DNA from: Bacillota bacterium
GTDB taxonomy: Bacteria > Bacillota_A > Clostridia > DSM-8532
Length of the DNA: 8,380 nt
NCBI GenBank assembly: GCA_023424865.1
Contig: JAFADM010000602.1
Location: forward strand, 1 to 8,380
Direction: 5' to 3'
Shown: one piece after another, positions 1 through 6,777 of the stretch
Position numbering within the stretch: the stretch's first letter is position 1
Layout of the letters: the number at the start of each line of letters is the position of its first letter
Position numbers and translations under genes: made by a program
Notes under the pieces: model-generated
Seen by the model: the letters and a program-made list of their open reading frames with translations, nothing else
What the model was told of the DNA's origin: nothing
Databases searched by the model: none

Positions 1-31
1 GGATGCGCTCTACCTACTGAGCTATGAGAGC
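1..31 (-). tRNA. 5' part of a second tRNA, probably tRNA-Thr (truncated by window edge)
   Basis: Read on the minus strand, this is a canonical tRNA 5' half: a 7-nt acceptor strand GCTCTCA, TA at positions 8-9, D arm GCTC-AGTAGGTA-GAGC, G26, and the 5' anticodon-stem strand CATCC. The window ends exactly before the anticodon loop, so the anticodon is not visible. The string GCGCATCC is typical of bacterial tRNA-Thr(GGT), where the loop would read TTGGTAA; this identity is inferred from family resemblance. It lies 14 nt downstream of tRNA-Gly and is presumably co-transcribed with it. Confidence 0.8.
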
Positions 32-45
32 ATTTATTAGAACAA

Positions 46-119
46 TGGAGCGGGTGAAGGGAATCGAACCCTCGCAATCAGCTTGGGAAGCTGATGTTCT
101 GCCATTGAACTACACCCGC
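46..119 (-). tRNA. tRNA-Gly (anticodon CCC), CCA end encoded
   Basis: The complete cloverleaf is visible on the minus strand. The acceptor stem is GCGGGTG paired with CACCCGC. The D arm contains GTTC and GAAC, and the anticodon stem TCAGC/GCTGA encloses the loop TTCCCAA, giving anticodon CCC (reads GGG). The T arm is AGGGTTCGATTCCCT. The discriminator base is T and the 3' CCA is encoded (46-48 on the plus strand reads TGG). It is the first gene of a short tRNA operon, with a promoter about 70 nt upstream. Confidence 0.95.
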
Positions 120-188
120 ATGCTAGAATCCATGTTTAAATCGCTAACAACGTCTTAACCATGTTTCATTAATCATGCAGCGAAATTT

Positions 189-217
189 ATTTTAACATAG
201 ACCTATCCGATTGTCTA
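189..217 (-). promoter_or_regulatory. Sigma-A-type promoter of the tRNA operon
   Basis: On the minus strand, TAGACA (plus 212-217, 5 of 6 to TTGACA) is followed by a 17-nt spacer and TAAAAT (plus 189-194, 5 of 6 to TATAAT). Transcription would begin near 181-183, about 60 nt before the mature 5' end of tRNA-Gly. This is the best promoter match in the window. It allows the tRNAs to be expressed independently of the upstream metH operon. Confidence 0.75.
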
Positions 218-245
218 CCCCTTTTTTTCAGGTATTTTTTACGTT

Positions 246-764
246 TTAATCCTCGTCTTCGTCGTCTCTCTCATACTCTTCCTGCTCATCAGCAGCCTCC
301 CTGTCTGAAGCCCCTGTCTCGTCTCCATCAGCAAGGTGCCCGCCTACAGGTTCCCCCAGTGCTTTGCGCTTCAAATTCTGCAAATCACCGTGAATATTAA
401 ACAGGAGAAGGAAGAACTCAAAGATAACCCGCAAAATCAGCTCGAGAACCAAAAGGCCAATAAGTCCATTGAGGAAATTGGCCGCGAACATAGCCACCAC
501 ACCAATAACCAGAATAACAAGGGCTGCGGCCATATAAAGAATTTTAGCAATGACCCGGCTGACCATTATTTCAAAATTAAGAATATCGTAGAGATAATCG
601 GTAAAGCGGGTATAGCGTTTTCCGCTTTTGGGCACAAGAAACAGAAAGTAGATCCAGATGGACACAATGACAGCACCTGTAATAATGTACGGCAGAGAGC
701 CGCCCAGTGCCAAGGTTATTTTATTGGCCATTGAGAAAAAACCAAGTTTTAAAAAGCCTTCCAT
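246..764 (-). CDS. Small membrane protein with acidic C-terminal tail (DUF4282-like)
   Basis: This 172-aa protein has no assigned function. Three hydrophobic segments are visible at about residues 24-44, 68-92 and 98-122. The basic loop after the first (KSGKRYTR) and the basic stretch after the third (LKRK) suggest the C-terminus is cytoplasmic. Residues about 58-130, with ILYMAAALVILVIG, LELILRVIFEFFLLLFNIH and GDLQNL, resemble DUF4282 membrane proteins; this is from memory of the family pattern, not a search. The tail is strikingly acidic, with 16 Asp or Glu in residues 146-172. The ATG at 762-764 is preceded by GGAGGT (plus 771-776) with a 6-nt spacer. It begins 25 nt after metH stops, so it is probably the last gene of that operon, though a role in methionine metabolism does not follow from that. 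Confidence 0.85.
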   Translation of the reverse strand: MEGFLKLGFFSMANKITLALGGSLPYIITGAVIVSIWIYFLFLVPKSGKRYTRFTDYLYDILNFEIMVSRVIAKILYMAAALVILVIGVVAMFAANFLNGLIGLLVLELILRVIFEFFLLLFNIHGDLQNLKRKALGEPVGGHLADGDETGASDREAADEQEEYERDDEDED

Positions 765-770
765 AAGCTT

Positions 771-776
771 ACCTCC
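771..776 (-). promoter_or_regulatory. Ribosome binding site of the membrane protein
   Basis: GGAGGT lies on the minus strand 6 nt before the ATG at 762-764, inside the 25-nt gap after metH. It fixes the start and indicates independent translation initiation within a shared transcript. Confidence 0.85.
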
Positions 777-789
777 AATTAACCCCTTT

Positions 790-3255
790 TTATTTATGGT
801 TACGCTTTTCCATAAGCGTTTCTGCCAGCCTCACCGCCGAATAGGCGTCGGACGAATAAAAGGCGCCGAAGCTTTCGGCAAAGTCCTTGTCAAGGACAGC
901 CCCGCCCACCATCACAGAAAGGTCCAGGCCCTCTTCTCGGAGCTTTTGCGCCACAAGCGGCATTTCATTCATGGTTGTGGTCATAAGGGCGGAAAGGGCC
1001 ACTATATCCGCATTATTTGTCTTTGCTGCGTCGATTATGCACTCTGAGGATACATCCTTGCCCAGATCCACCACTTTAAAGCCATAGTTTTTAAGAAGAA
1101 GTCCCACGATATTTTTTCCTATATCATGCACATCCCCCTTAACCGTTGCCAAAACAACCGTTCCCTTATCCCTGGCCTCAGGCCCCCGCTCCTTTTCAAG
1201 CTCCGGAGTCAGAAGGGTCATCGCCTTTTCCATCGCCTCTGCGCCACGGATAAGCTGGGGCAAAAAGTATCGCTTCTCTTCATAAAGGCGGCCAACCTCT
1301 TGAATAGCCGGAATCAGCCCTTCGTCAATGAGCCGCTGAGGCGCTTCTCCCCCTATAAGAGCATTTCGCACTATTTCGCAGGCCATATCCCCGGAGCCCT
1401 TTAAAATAGCATCAAACAAGGGGGATTTGCCCGCTTTTATTTCAGGGTCATAAGGTCCCTGGGGTTCTGTCTTTACCGGTTTAGCCTCGGCAGCAGGTTT
1501 TTCCTTTCGGATTTCAGGATGAGCCCCATGCCATTCAATATAGGCAAGCCCGCTTTTATCTCTGGCCTTTAACACATCCCCTGCCCGCTTAATGAGCATC
1601 ATCTGCTCATTGTTCGGGTTCATGATGGCCGTACTCAGGCCGCTTTTCATTGCCATGGCCAAAAACGCGGAATTTATGTTTTCCCGGGCAGGCAGGCCAA
1701 AGGATACATTGGAAAGCCCCACCACAGTATTGACACCGTATTTGTCCGTGCACCAGGAGATGACCTCCAGAGCCTCCAGCGCCGCATCCTGATTGGATGC
1801 CACGGTCATAACCACTCCGTCCACCAAAAAGTCTTCTTTTCCAAGACCAAGCTTTTTGGCTTCGGCAGCAACCTTCCGAATGATTTCAATACGTTCACGG
1901 GCATTTTCAGGAACCCCCTTGTCATCCACCGGGAGAAGCACAAACATGGCCCCGTACTTTTTGGCCAGGGGAAGGATTTTTGTGAGCTTTTCCTCTTCTC
2001 CCGACACGGAATTGATAACCGCCCTCCCCGGATAAATTCGAAGGGAAGACTCCAGCGCAGCCGGATTGGAGCTGTCCAGAAGAAGCGGCGCTGAAACCGC
2101 GTCGCATACGGCATGAACCATGGACTTAAGGGTTTTTTCCTCATCAATGCCCGGAACCCCTGCATTCACATCCAGAAGCAGCGCCCCTGCTTCTACCTGC
2201 TCACGGGCCATTTCGGACACATAGTCCATATCCCCTTTTATAAGCGCTTCCTTTAGAGCCTTTTTGCCTGTAGGGTTCAGCCTTTCCCCAATAACAGCCA
2301 TGGGCAGTACGGGGGAAATCTCCTCTGTTTTTCTGTTGGAGCAGGCAAGACTAACAGCTTTACGCTGAATTTTTTTTGGCGCAAGGGCTGCGGTTATTTC
2401 GGTCAGCTTTCGAATATGCTCCGGAGTTGTACCGCAGCACCCGCCAAGGGCGTTCACTCCGGCATCAACCAGCGCTTCGGCGTAGGAAGAAAAGCTCTCC
2501 GCATCCATATCAAAAACCGTTTTACCATCAATGAGCTTTGGAAGTCCTGCATTGGGCTTGGCAATAAGGGGTACCTTTGCATAGAGCTTCATCTGCCGGA
2601 TGATTTCAACCATTTCGGCAGGGCCTCCTGAGCAATTACAACCTACCGCGTCCGCACCCAGGCTTTGCAGAGTTACAAGACCGCTTACAGGATCCGTTCC
2701 CATAAGGGTTCTGCCCCCGGGCTCAAAGGTGAGGGTAGCCATTACAGGAAGGTCACTCAGCTCCCTGACTGCAATCAGGGCTGCCCGGGCCTCCTGAAGA
2801 TCCATCATGGTTTCGATGACAAACAAGTCCACACCGCCGTCAAGAAGGCCCTTAATTTGTGCTTTAAAGCTTTCCACCGACTCTTCAAAAGAGATTTGGC
2901 CAAACGGCTCTAAAAGGGCACCACAGGAGGAAATATCACCGGCTGTAAGACAGGCTCCGCCTCCCGCCTCCCGGGTAATAGCCGCAAGACGGCGGTTTAT
3001 TTCATAGGTTTCTTCAGACAGGCCATAATCCTCAAGCTTTAAGGACGATCCGCCAAAGGTGAAGGTATAAAGGATTTTGGTGCCGGCCTCTCTGTAGGCG
3101 CTCTGTACTTTTAAAAGCGCCTCAGGATTTTCCATGGCCCACTTTTCCGGGCAGACACCTACGGGCATACCGTAATGGTGCATCTGAGTGCCGGTGGCTC
3201 CGTCCAGAAGTACAATTTTATCCTTGAATAGTTTCTGAAATTCCCTGCGTGTCAT
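790..3255 (-). CDS. metH: Cobalamin-dependent methionine synthase, short form without reactivation domain
   Basis: Transfers a methyl group from 5-methyltetrahydrofolate through cobalamin to homocysteine, making methionine in the cytoplasm. The 821 residues carry three modules. The homocysteine methyltransferase domain (about 1-290) has DGATGTQ at 18-24 and the zinc ligands Cys208 (GCNC) and Cys273/Cys274 (GGCCGTTPEH). The pterin/folate domain (about 315-570) has IGERLNPTG at 322-330, LLDVNAG at 360-366 and LLLDSSNP at 391-398. A Pro/Ala/Lys-rich linker (about 583-600) leads to the cobalamin cap and binding domain (about 605-821), with GDVHDIGKN at 707-715; His710 is the expected cobalt ligand. 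Full-length E. coli-type MetH is about 1,200 residues, so the reactivation domain is absent. A separate protein resembling it is encoded 24 nt upstream. The ATG start is preceded by AAGGGG (plus 3265-3270) with a 9-nt spacer. Confidence 0.95.
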   Translation of the reverse strand: MTRREFQKLFKDKIVLLDGATGTQMHHYGMPVGVCPEKWAMENPEALLKVQSAYREAGTKILYTFTFGGSSLKLEDYGLSEETYEINRRLAAITREAGGGACLTAGDISSCGALLEPFGQISFEESVESFKAQIKGLLDGGVDLFVIETMMDLQEARAALIAVRELSDLPVMATLTFEPGGRTLMGTDPVSGLVTLQSLGADAVGCNCSGGPAEMVEIIRQMKLYAKVPLIAKPNAGLPKLIDGKTVFDMDAESFSSYAEALVDAGVNALGGCCGTTPEHIRKLTEITAALAPKKIQRKAVSLACSNRKTEEISPVLPMAVIGERLNPTGKKALKEALIKGDMDYVSEMAREQVEAGALLLDVNAGVPGIDEEKTLKSMVHAVCDAVSAPLLLDSSNPAALESSLRIYPGRAVINSVSGEEEKLTKILPLAKKYGAMFVLLPVDDKGVPENARERIEIIRKVAAEAKKLGLGKEDFLVDGVVMTVASNQDAALEALEVISWCTDKYGVNTVVGLSNVSFGLPARENINSAFLAMAMKSGLSTAIMNPNNEQMMLIKRAGDVLKARDKSGLAYIEWHGAHPEIRKEKPAAEAKPVKTEPQGPYDPEIKAGKSPLFDAILKGSGDMACEIVRNALIGGEAPQRLIDEGLIPAIQEVGRLYEEKRYFLPQLIRGAEAMEKAMTLLTPELEKERGPEARDKGTVVLATVKGDVHDIGKNIVGLLLKNYGFKVVDLGKDVSSECIIDAAKTNNADIVALSALMTTTMNEMPLVAQKLREEGLDLSVMVGGAVLDKDFAESFGAFYSSDAYSAVRLAETLMEKRNHK

Positions 3256-3279
3256 TTAACCGCACCCCTTAACTAATCT

Positions 3280-3897
3280 CTAGGCCATTCCCGCAACCGC
3301 GAAAACCGATTTCTCAGGAAGAAGCAAACACGCCTGGTTTATTTCAATCCCCAGCCTGTGCGCTTCCAATATTCTATAAATATCCTTCTGCTGGTTTAAG
3401 TGGAAATCTCCGTAACCCGGACTGTAGCGGTAACGGGTAAGGGATTTTCCGCTGCGTCTGAGGAGCAGGGAAACCTGACTCATGACAAAATCCAAACCTG
3501 CATCGGTAATTTCCGATGCGGCTGCATCAAGAACCACGGCATCACTCATCCGCTTTGCCTCCTGAAGCCTTCGAATTTCGTCCATAATGAAGCTGCCGCC
3601 TGTTGCTCCCATAATTAGAGCCTTTTCACTGTCGGCAAGAAACCGGGCAATACTGCGTCCCTTTAGAAGCGTTCCGTCCTCCAGACCTATTTCTTCCTCT
3701 CCCTTGGACACAATTCCAAGAAAGCGATAGGCCGCGGTTATGTCCAAAAAGCCCTCCGCCTTCCCGATAAGGCGCTCGATTTCTCGCTGCTCTTCCGGAG
3801 GGATTGAGGTTTTCAGCTTATGAAAACCCAGACGGGTATAAATAAGACTTTTGTCATAAATCGGTTTCAAATGTTTGATTATCTTTAGTTCATCCAT
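3280..3897 (-). CDS. Stand-alone methionine synthase reactivation-domain-like protein
   Basis: This 205-aa soluble protein resembles the C-terminal AdoMet-binding activation domain of MetH, which helps re-methylate oxidised cob(II)alamin. Visible family signs are DAAASE at 124-129, the SPGYGD motif at 159-164 followed by LNQQKDIYRIL, and a C-terminal LLLPEKSVFAVAG segment resembling the end of MetH activation domains. The inferred partner is the adjacent MetH, which lacks this domain. The ATG at 3895-3897 is chosen because homology-like sequence begins there (MDELKIIKHLKP). A start at 4038 would add 47 unlike residues running back through the ftsH terminator. The ribosome binding site is weak: GAGGCGG lies about 12-15 nt before the ATG. 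It is the first gene of the metH operon, with 24 nt to metH. Confidence 0.85.
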   Translation of the reverse strand: MDELKIIKHLKPIYDKSLIYTRLGFHKLKTSIPPEEQREIERLIGKAEGFLDITAAYRFLGIVSKGEEEIGLEDGTLLKGRSIARFLADSEKALIMGATGGSFIMDEIRRLQEAKRMSDAVVLDAAASEITDAGLDFVMSQVSLLLRRSGKSLTRYRYSPGYGDFHLNQQKDIYRILEAHRLGIEINQACLLLPEKSVFAVAGMA

Positions 3898-4003
3898 CGT
3901 CTGTTCATTCCGCCTCTTCCACGTGCAATAACTGGAAAAGAATGGCCCTGTGAGAATTTCTGTTCTTTTGCCTGTTTCCTGATTTTTACATTGTCTTACT
4001 GTT

Positions 4004-4035
4004 AAAAAAAAGCCGCATGTTGTCATGCAGCTTTT
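4004..4035 (-). terminator. Intrinsic terminator after ftsH
   Basis: On the minus strand, AGCTGCATG (plus 4024-4032), loop ACAA and CATGCGGCT (plus 4011-4019) form a 9-bp stem with one mismatch. A run of eight T follows (the A run at plus 4004-4011; the first of these closes the stem). It starts about 20 nt beyond the ftsH stop. It separates the dnaB-tilS-hpt-ftsH unit from the metH operon. Confidence 0.9.
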
Positions 4036-4055
4036 CACTTGGCTTACGTCCTTTT

Positions 4056-5897
4056 TTATACAAGCGCGGGTTGGCTGTAACCGTTTTTAAAGATTTCCTC
4101 AAATTCATCGGAATCAATACGTTCCTTTTCAAGAAGGGCGCTGGTTATATCCTCCAGCTGCTTCCTGTTTACCGTCAGAATCTCTTTTACCCGGTTATAG
4201 GCACCATCAATAATTTTCTTAACCTCGGTATCAATTTTCGAGGAGACTTCTTCGCTGTAATTTCTGGCATGTGCATAGCTCTTACCCAGGAATACCTCGT
4301 CGTTTTCATCACCGAATACCAGATTACTGAGCTCGTCACTCATACCGTACTTGGTTATCATATCCCTGGCAATAGAGTTGGCATGCTTAAGGTCACTGGA
4401 AGCACCTGTACTGATTTCACCTAAAATCAACTCCTCGGCAGCTCTGCCGCCAAGGGCCACAATAATTTGCTCAACCAGCTGGGCTTTAGTGGTGTATTGC
4501 CTGTCTTCATCGGGCTTAAAGGAGGTAAAGCCCCCTGCGCGTCCGGATGGAATGATGGTTACACGATCCACCTTCACGGTAGTGGAAACTGCCCTTACGG
4601 CAATGGCATGACCGGCCTCATGATAAGCGGTAATACGCTTTTCCTTATCATTGATGACCCGGCTTTTCTTCTCAGGGCCCATCATGACCTTGTAATTGGC
4701 TTCCTTAATTTCTTCCATGGTAATGGTCTTATAATTCTTACGTGCAGCCAAAAGTGCGGCTTCATTAAGAAGGTTTTCCAGGTCGGCTCCTGTAAAGCCG
4801 GGTGTGGTTTTGGCAATATCCTTCAGATCCACAGCCTCGTCTATGGGCTTGTTCTTTGAATGAACCTTCAGGATCTCTTCGCGGCCCTTAATATCGGGAT
4901 AGCTTACAACCACGCGGCGATCAAAACGGCCGGGGCGCATAAGCGCGGGATCCAATATGTCAGGGCGGTTGGTGGCTGCCAGTATAATAACACCTTCATT
5001 AATACCAAATCCGTCCATTTCAACCAAAAGCTGATTCAACGTCTGTTCGCGTTCATCATGTCCGCCACCCAGGCCTGCACCTCTGTGACGGCCTACGGCA
5101 TCAATTTCATCAATAAACACGATACAGGGAGCATTTTTCTTTGCCTGTTCAAAAAGATCACGTACACGGGATGCACCAACACCCACAAACATTTCAACAA
5201 AGTCAGAACCGCTTATGCTGAAAAAGGGTGTTCCTGCTTCGCCTGCAACAGCCTTAGCAAGCAATGTTTTACCGGTACCCGGAGGGCCTACCAGAAGCAC
5301 GCCCTTGGGGATACGCGCTCCCAGCTCTTCATATTTTTTAGAGTCCTTAAGGAACTCAACGATCTCTTCCAGCTCTTCCTTTTCTTCGTCAGCACCGGCC
5401 ACATCACTGAAGCGCACTTTAAACTTGCTGTCCTCATGAGCCATGCGGGCCTTGCTTTTACCGAAAGACATAACACGGTTGCCGCCGCCCTGGGACTGCT
5501 GTATAAAAAAGATCCAGAAAAACACGAACAAAATAACCATAGCGAACATGGGCAGCATTTCAAGCCACCAAGGGGGCGTCGAAACCTTTTCCATGTCGTA
5601 TTCCACAAGCTTGTTCTCATCATAGGCCTTATTGAGAAGATTCACAAAGGACTCCAATGAAAGAAAGCTCACATTATACTTGTACTCGTTGGAATAGGAA
5701 CCCGAGGTATTAATTAGGTTTACCTCCGCATGAAGCGTGCGTACGGTAACCATTTTCACATTTCCTGCTTCAAGCTGCGTGCGGAAGTCGGAAAAGCGCA
5801 TATCCGAAGGGTTGCTCAAATTGGAATACATCATTATTACAAGCGCCATGATGACGAATATGATTACGTAAAAACTAAAACCCCTAATATTCTTCAA
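4056..5897 (-). CDS. ftsH: ATP-dependent zinc metalloprotease FtsH
   Basis: A membrane-anchored AAA+ protease that degrades misfolded membrane proteins and regulatory proteins as a hexamer facing the cytoplasm. The 613 residues (from the TTG chosen here) show transmembrane helix 1 at about 7-24, an extracytoplasmic FtsH_ext-type region at about 30-110, and helix 2 at about 113-132. The ATPase has Walker A GPPGTGKT at 204-211, Walker [10 protein letters not shown] at 259-267 and second region of homology [21 protein letters not shown] at 308-328. The peptidase has the zinc site HEAGH at 426-430 and the likely third ligand Asp502 in GASSDLKH. Length and all catalytic residues are normal. The start is TTG at plus 5895-5897, 9 nt after AGGAGG. 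Another in-frame TTG at 5904-5906 abuts that site and cannot use it. It follows hpt by about 105 nt and ends at an intrinsic terminator. Confidence 0.97.
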   Translation of the reverse strand: MKNIRGFSFYVIIFVIMALVIMMYSNLSNPSDMRFSDFRTQLEAGNVKMVTVRTLHAEVNLINTSGSYSNEYKYNVSFLSLESFVNLLNKAYDENKLVEYDMEKVSTPPWWLEMLPMFAMVILFVFFWIFFIQQSQGGGNRVMSFGKSKARMAHEDSKFKVRFSDVAGADEEKEELEEIVEFLKDSKKYEELGARIPKGVLLVGPPGTGKTLLAKAVAGEAGTPFFSISGSDFVEMFVGVGASRVRDLFEQAKKNAPCIVFIDEIDAVGRHRGAGLGGGHDEREQTLNQLLVEMDGFGINEGVIILAATNRPDILDPALMRPGRFDRRVVVSYPDIKGREEILKVHSKNKPIDEAVDLKDIAKTTPGFTGADLENLLNEAALLAARKNYKTITMEEIKEANYKVMMGPEKKSRVINDKEKRITAYHEAGHAIAVRAVSTTVKVDRVTIIPSGRAGGFTSFKPDEDRQYTTKAQLVEQIIVALGGRAAEELILGEISTGASSDLKHANSIARDMITKYGMSDELSNLVFGDENDEVFLGKSYAHARNYSEEVSSKIDTEVKKIIDGAYNRVKEILTVNRKQLEDITSALLEKERIDSDEFEEIFKNGYSQPALV

Positions 5898-5906
5898 TAA
5901 ATTCAA

Positions 5907-5912
5907 CCTCCT
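5907..5912 (-). promoter_or_regulatory. Ribosome binding site that decides the ftsH start
   Basis: A perfect AGGAGG reads on the minus strand at 5912-5907. The TTG at 5906-5904 begins immediately after it with no spacer. The in-frame TTG at 5897-5895 sits 9 nt downstream, the normal distance, so the protein most likely begins [10 protein letters not shown]. Confidence 0.85.
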
Positions 5913-6002
5913 GTAAAACCCTGAACACTCTATCTTAAGTCTACTAAAATGCCATTCCTAGTCATTGTATAATCGTATCATAGTACTTTTTAAAAAACAA
6001 CC

Positions 6003-6524
6003 TTATATTTCCTCTACAACGCACACATCCGGCAGATTGCGGTATTTCTCGGCATAGTCCAAACCGTATCCGACCACAAATTCATCCGGGATGACAATTC
6101 CGCGATAGTCCGGCTCCAGGCTGACTTTGCGCCTTTCGGGCTTGTCAAGAATGGTGCAGATACGGACGCTGGCGCAATGCTTCGCTCCGAAAAGGTCCTT
6201 AAGGTATGTAAGCGTCAGCCCCGTGTCGATTAAGTCCTCCACGATAAGGACATGCTTGCCTGTTATATCGTAATCAATATCCTTCAGTATTCTCACAACG
6301 CCTGAGGATACGGTAGAATTTCCGTAGCTGCTTACCGAAATAAAATCCAGGCTTACCGGTATGCTGATAGCTCTTGCAAGATCGGAAAGGAACATAAAGC
6401 CGCCTTTCAAAACCCCCACCAGTAAAAGCTCCTTGTCCTTATAATCCTTTGAAATCTGAGCTGCCAGCTCCTCTGTTTTTACCTTCAGCTCATCCCGGCT
6501 TATCAAAACCTTCATCCTTGTCAT
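6003..6524 (-). CDS. hpt: Hypoxanthine phosphoribosyltransferase
   Basis: Salvages hypoxanthine (and usually guanine) by joining it to PRPP to make IMP or GMP in the cytoplasm. The 173-aa length is typical. Visible signatures are LKGG at 39-42 (pyrophosphate loop), SSYGNST at 65-71 (flexible catalytic loop), the PRPP-binding motif VLIVEDLIDTG at 92-102, and the C-terminal purine-binding stretch FVVGYGLDYAEKYRNLP at 149-165. The ATG at 6522-6524 is chosen because GGAGG (plus 6534-6538) lies 9 nt upstream. An ATG at 6548 would place that site inside the coding region. It sits between tilS and ftsH, a very common Firmicutes arrangement. The gap to tilS holds a repeat array and a leader hairpin. 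Confidence 0.97.
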   Translation of the reverse strand: MTRMKVLISRDELKVKTEELAAQISKDYKDKELLLVGVLKGGFMFLSDLARAISIPVSLDFISVSSYGNSTVSSGVVRILKDIDYDITGKHVLIVEDLIDTGLTLTYLKDLFGAKHCASVRICTILDKPERRKVSLEPDYRGIVIPDEFVVGYGLDYAEKYRNLPDVCVVEEI

Positions 6525-6533
6525 TTTTAGATT

Positions 6534-6538
6534 CCTCC
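6534..6538 (-). promoter_or_regulatory. Ribosome binding site that decides the hpt start
   Basis: GGAGG on the minus strand is followed by the 9-nt spacer AATCTAAAA and the ATG at 6522-6524. This rules against the further-upstream in-frame ATG at 6546-6548. Confidence 0.85.
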
Positions 6539-6568
6539 GCAATAGCATTATGCTCGATTCATTAGTAT

Positions 6569-6599
6569 CTTATAGCCTCGAAGCACCAATAAAAATCAA
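6569..6599 (-). promoter_or_regulatory. Possible promoter for hpt
   Basis: On the minus strand, TTGATT (plus 6594-6599, 4 of 6) and TATAAG (plus 6569-6574, 5 of 6) are separated by 19 nt, longer than the usual 16-18. It would start transcription about 40 nt before the hpt ATG. The long spacer and the overlapping hairpin make this a weak call. Confidence 0.22.
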
Positions 6600-6618
6600 G
6601 TTATTCCGGCGGTGCTTC
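6580..6618 (-). other. Imperfect stem-loop in the hpt leader
   Basis: GAAGCACC (6580-6587) pairs with GGTGCTTC (6611-6618) over 8 bp. Inside, AATAA (6588-6592) pairs with TTATT (6601-6605), leaving an asymmetric CCGGC bulge (6606-6610) and an 8-nt loop. No T run follows on the minus strand, so it is not a standard intrinsic terminator. It lies directly downstream of the 22-bp hairpin array and 56 nt before the hpt start. Its role is unknown. Confidence 0.55.
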
Positions 6619-6750
6619 TTTGATTTACGGGCGCAGCCCCTTTGTTTCACAGGCATAGCCTGTTTAGTTTACAGGCATAGCCTGCTTCGTTTGCAGGCTA
6701 TGCCTGCGTAGATTATGGGCATAACCCGCTTAAATTACGGGCATAGCCCG
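6619..6750 (-). repeat. Six tandem 22-bp units, each with a small hairpin
   Basis: Six units lie in perfect 22-bp register, with palindromic cores starting at 6628, 6650, 6672, 6694, 6716 and 6738. Each core is a 5-bp stem with a 3-nt loop: CAGGC-ATA-GCCTG in copies 2-3, CAGGC-TAT-GCCTG in copy 4, CGGGC-ATA-GCCCG in copy 6, and near-matches in copies 1 and 5. The 9-nt linkers are AT-rich and variable. The minus-strand consensus is about AAGCRGGCTATGCCYGTAAA. The array fills most of the tilS-hpt gap, starting 27 nt after the tilS stop. The period is not a multiple of three, so it is not coding. Function is unknown. Confidence 0.95.
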
Positions 6751-6777
6751 CTTTAGCGATTAATCCATTTCCCGGTC

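Noticed and set aside
336..1404. Several plus-strand open frames of 60-135 codons
   Set aside because: They are antisense to the membrane protein and metH, lack initiation signals, and show no domain-like sequence.
3898..4038. A 47-residue N-terminal extension of the MetH reactivation-like protein
   Set aside because: It would begin inside the ftsH terminator hairpin, its residues look non-protein-like, and family resemblance starts at MDELK.
4860..5660. A 266-codon open frame on the plus strand
   Set aside because: It is entirely antisense to ftsH, has no ribosome binding site, and its translation has no recognisable domain, while the opposite strand encodes an intact FtsH with all motifs.
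5898..6002. Promoter for ftsH
   Set aside because: TATGAT and TATACAAT strings occur on the minus strand, but neither has a -35-like hexamer at 16-18 nt. No hpt terminator is seen either, so read-through from hpt is more economical.
6525..6548. An eight-residue extension of Hpt from an upstream ATG
   Set aside because: The extension contains the GGAGG ribosome binding site that serves the ATG at 6522-6524.
6619..6750. CRISPR array
   Set aside because: The 22-bp period has no unique spacers of CRISPR length, the repeated part is a 13-bp palindrome, and no cas genes are nearby.
6525..6777. Purine riboswitch before hpt
   Set aside because: No three-way junction core or conserved loop sequences of the purine riboswitch are visible; the region is occupied by the repeat array and a simple stem-loop.
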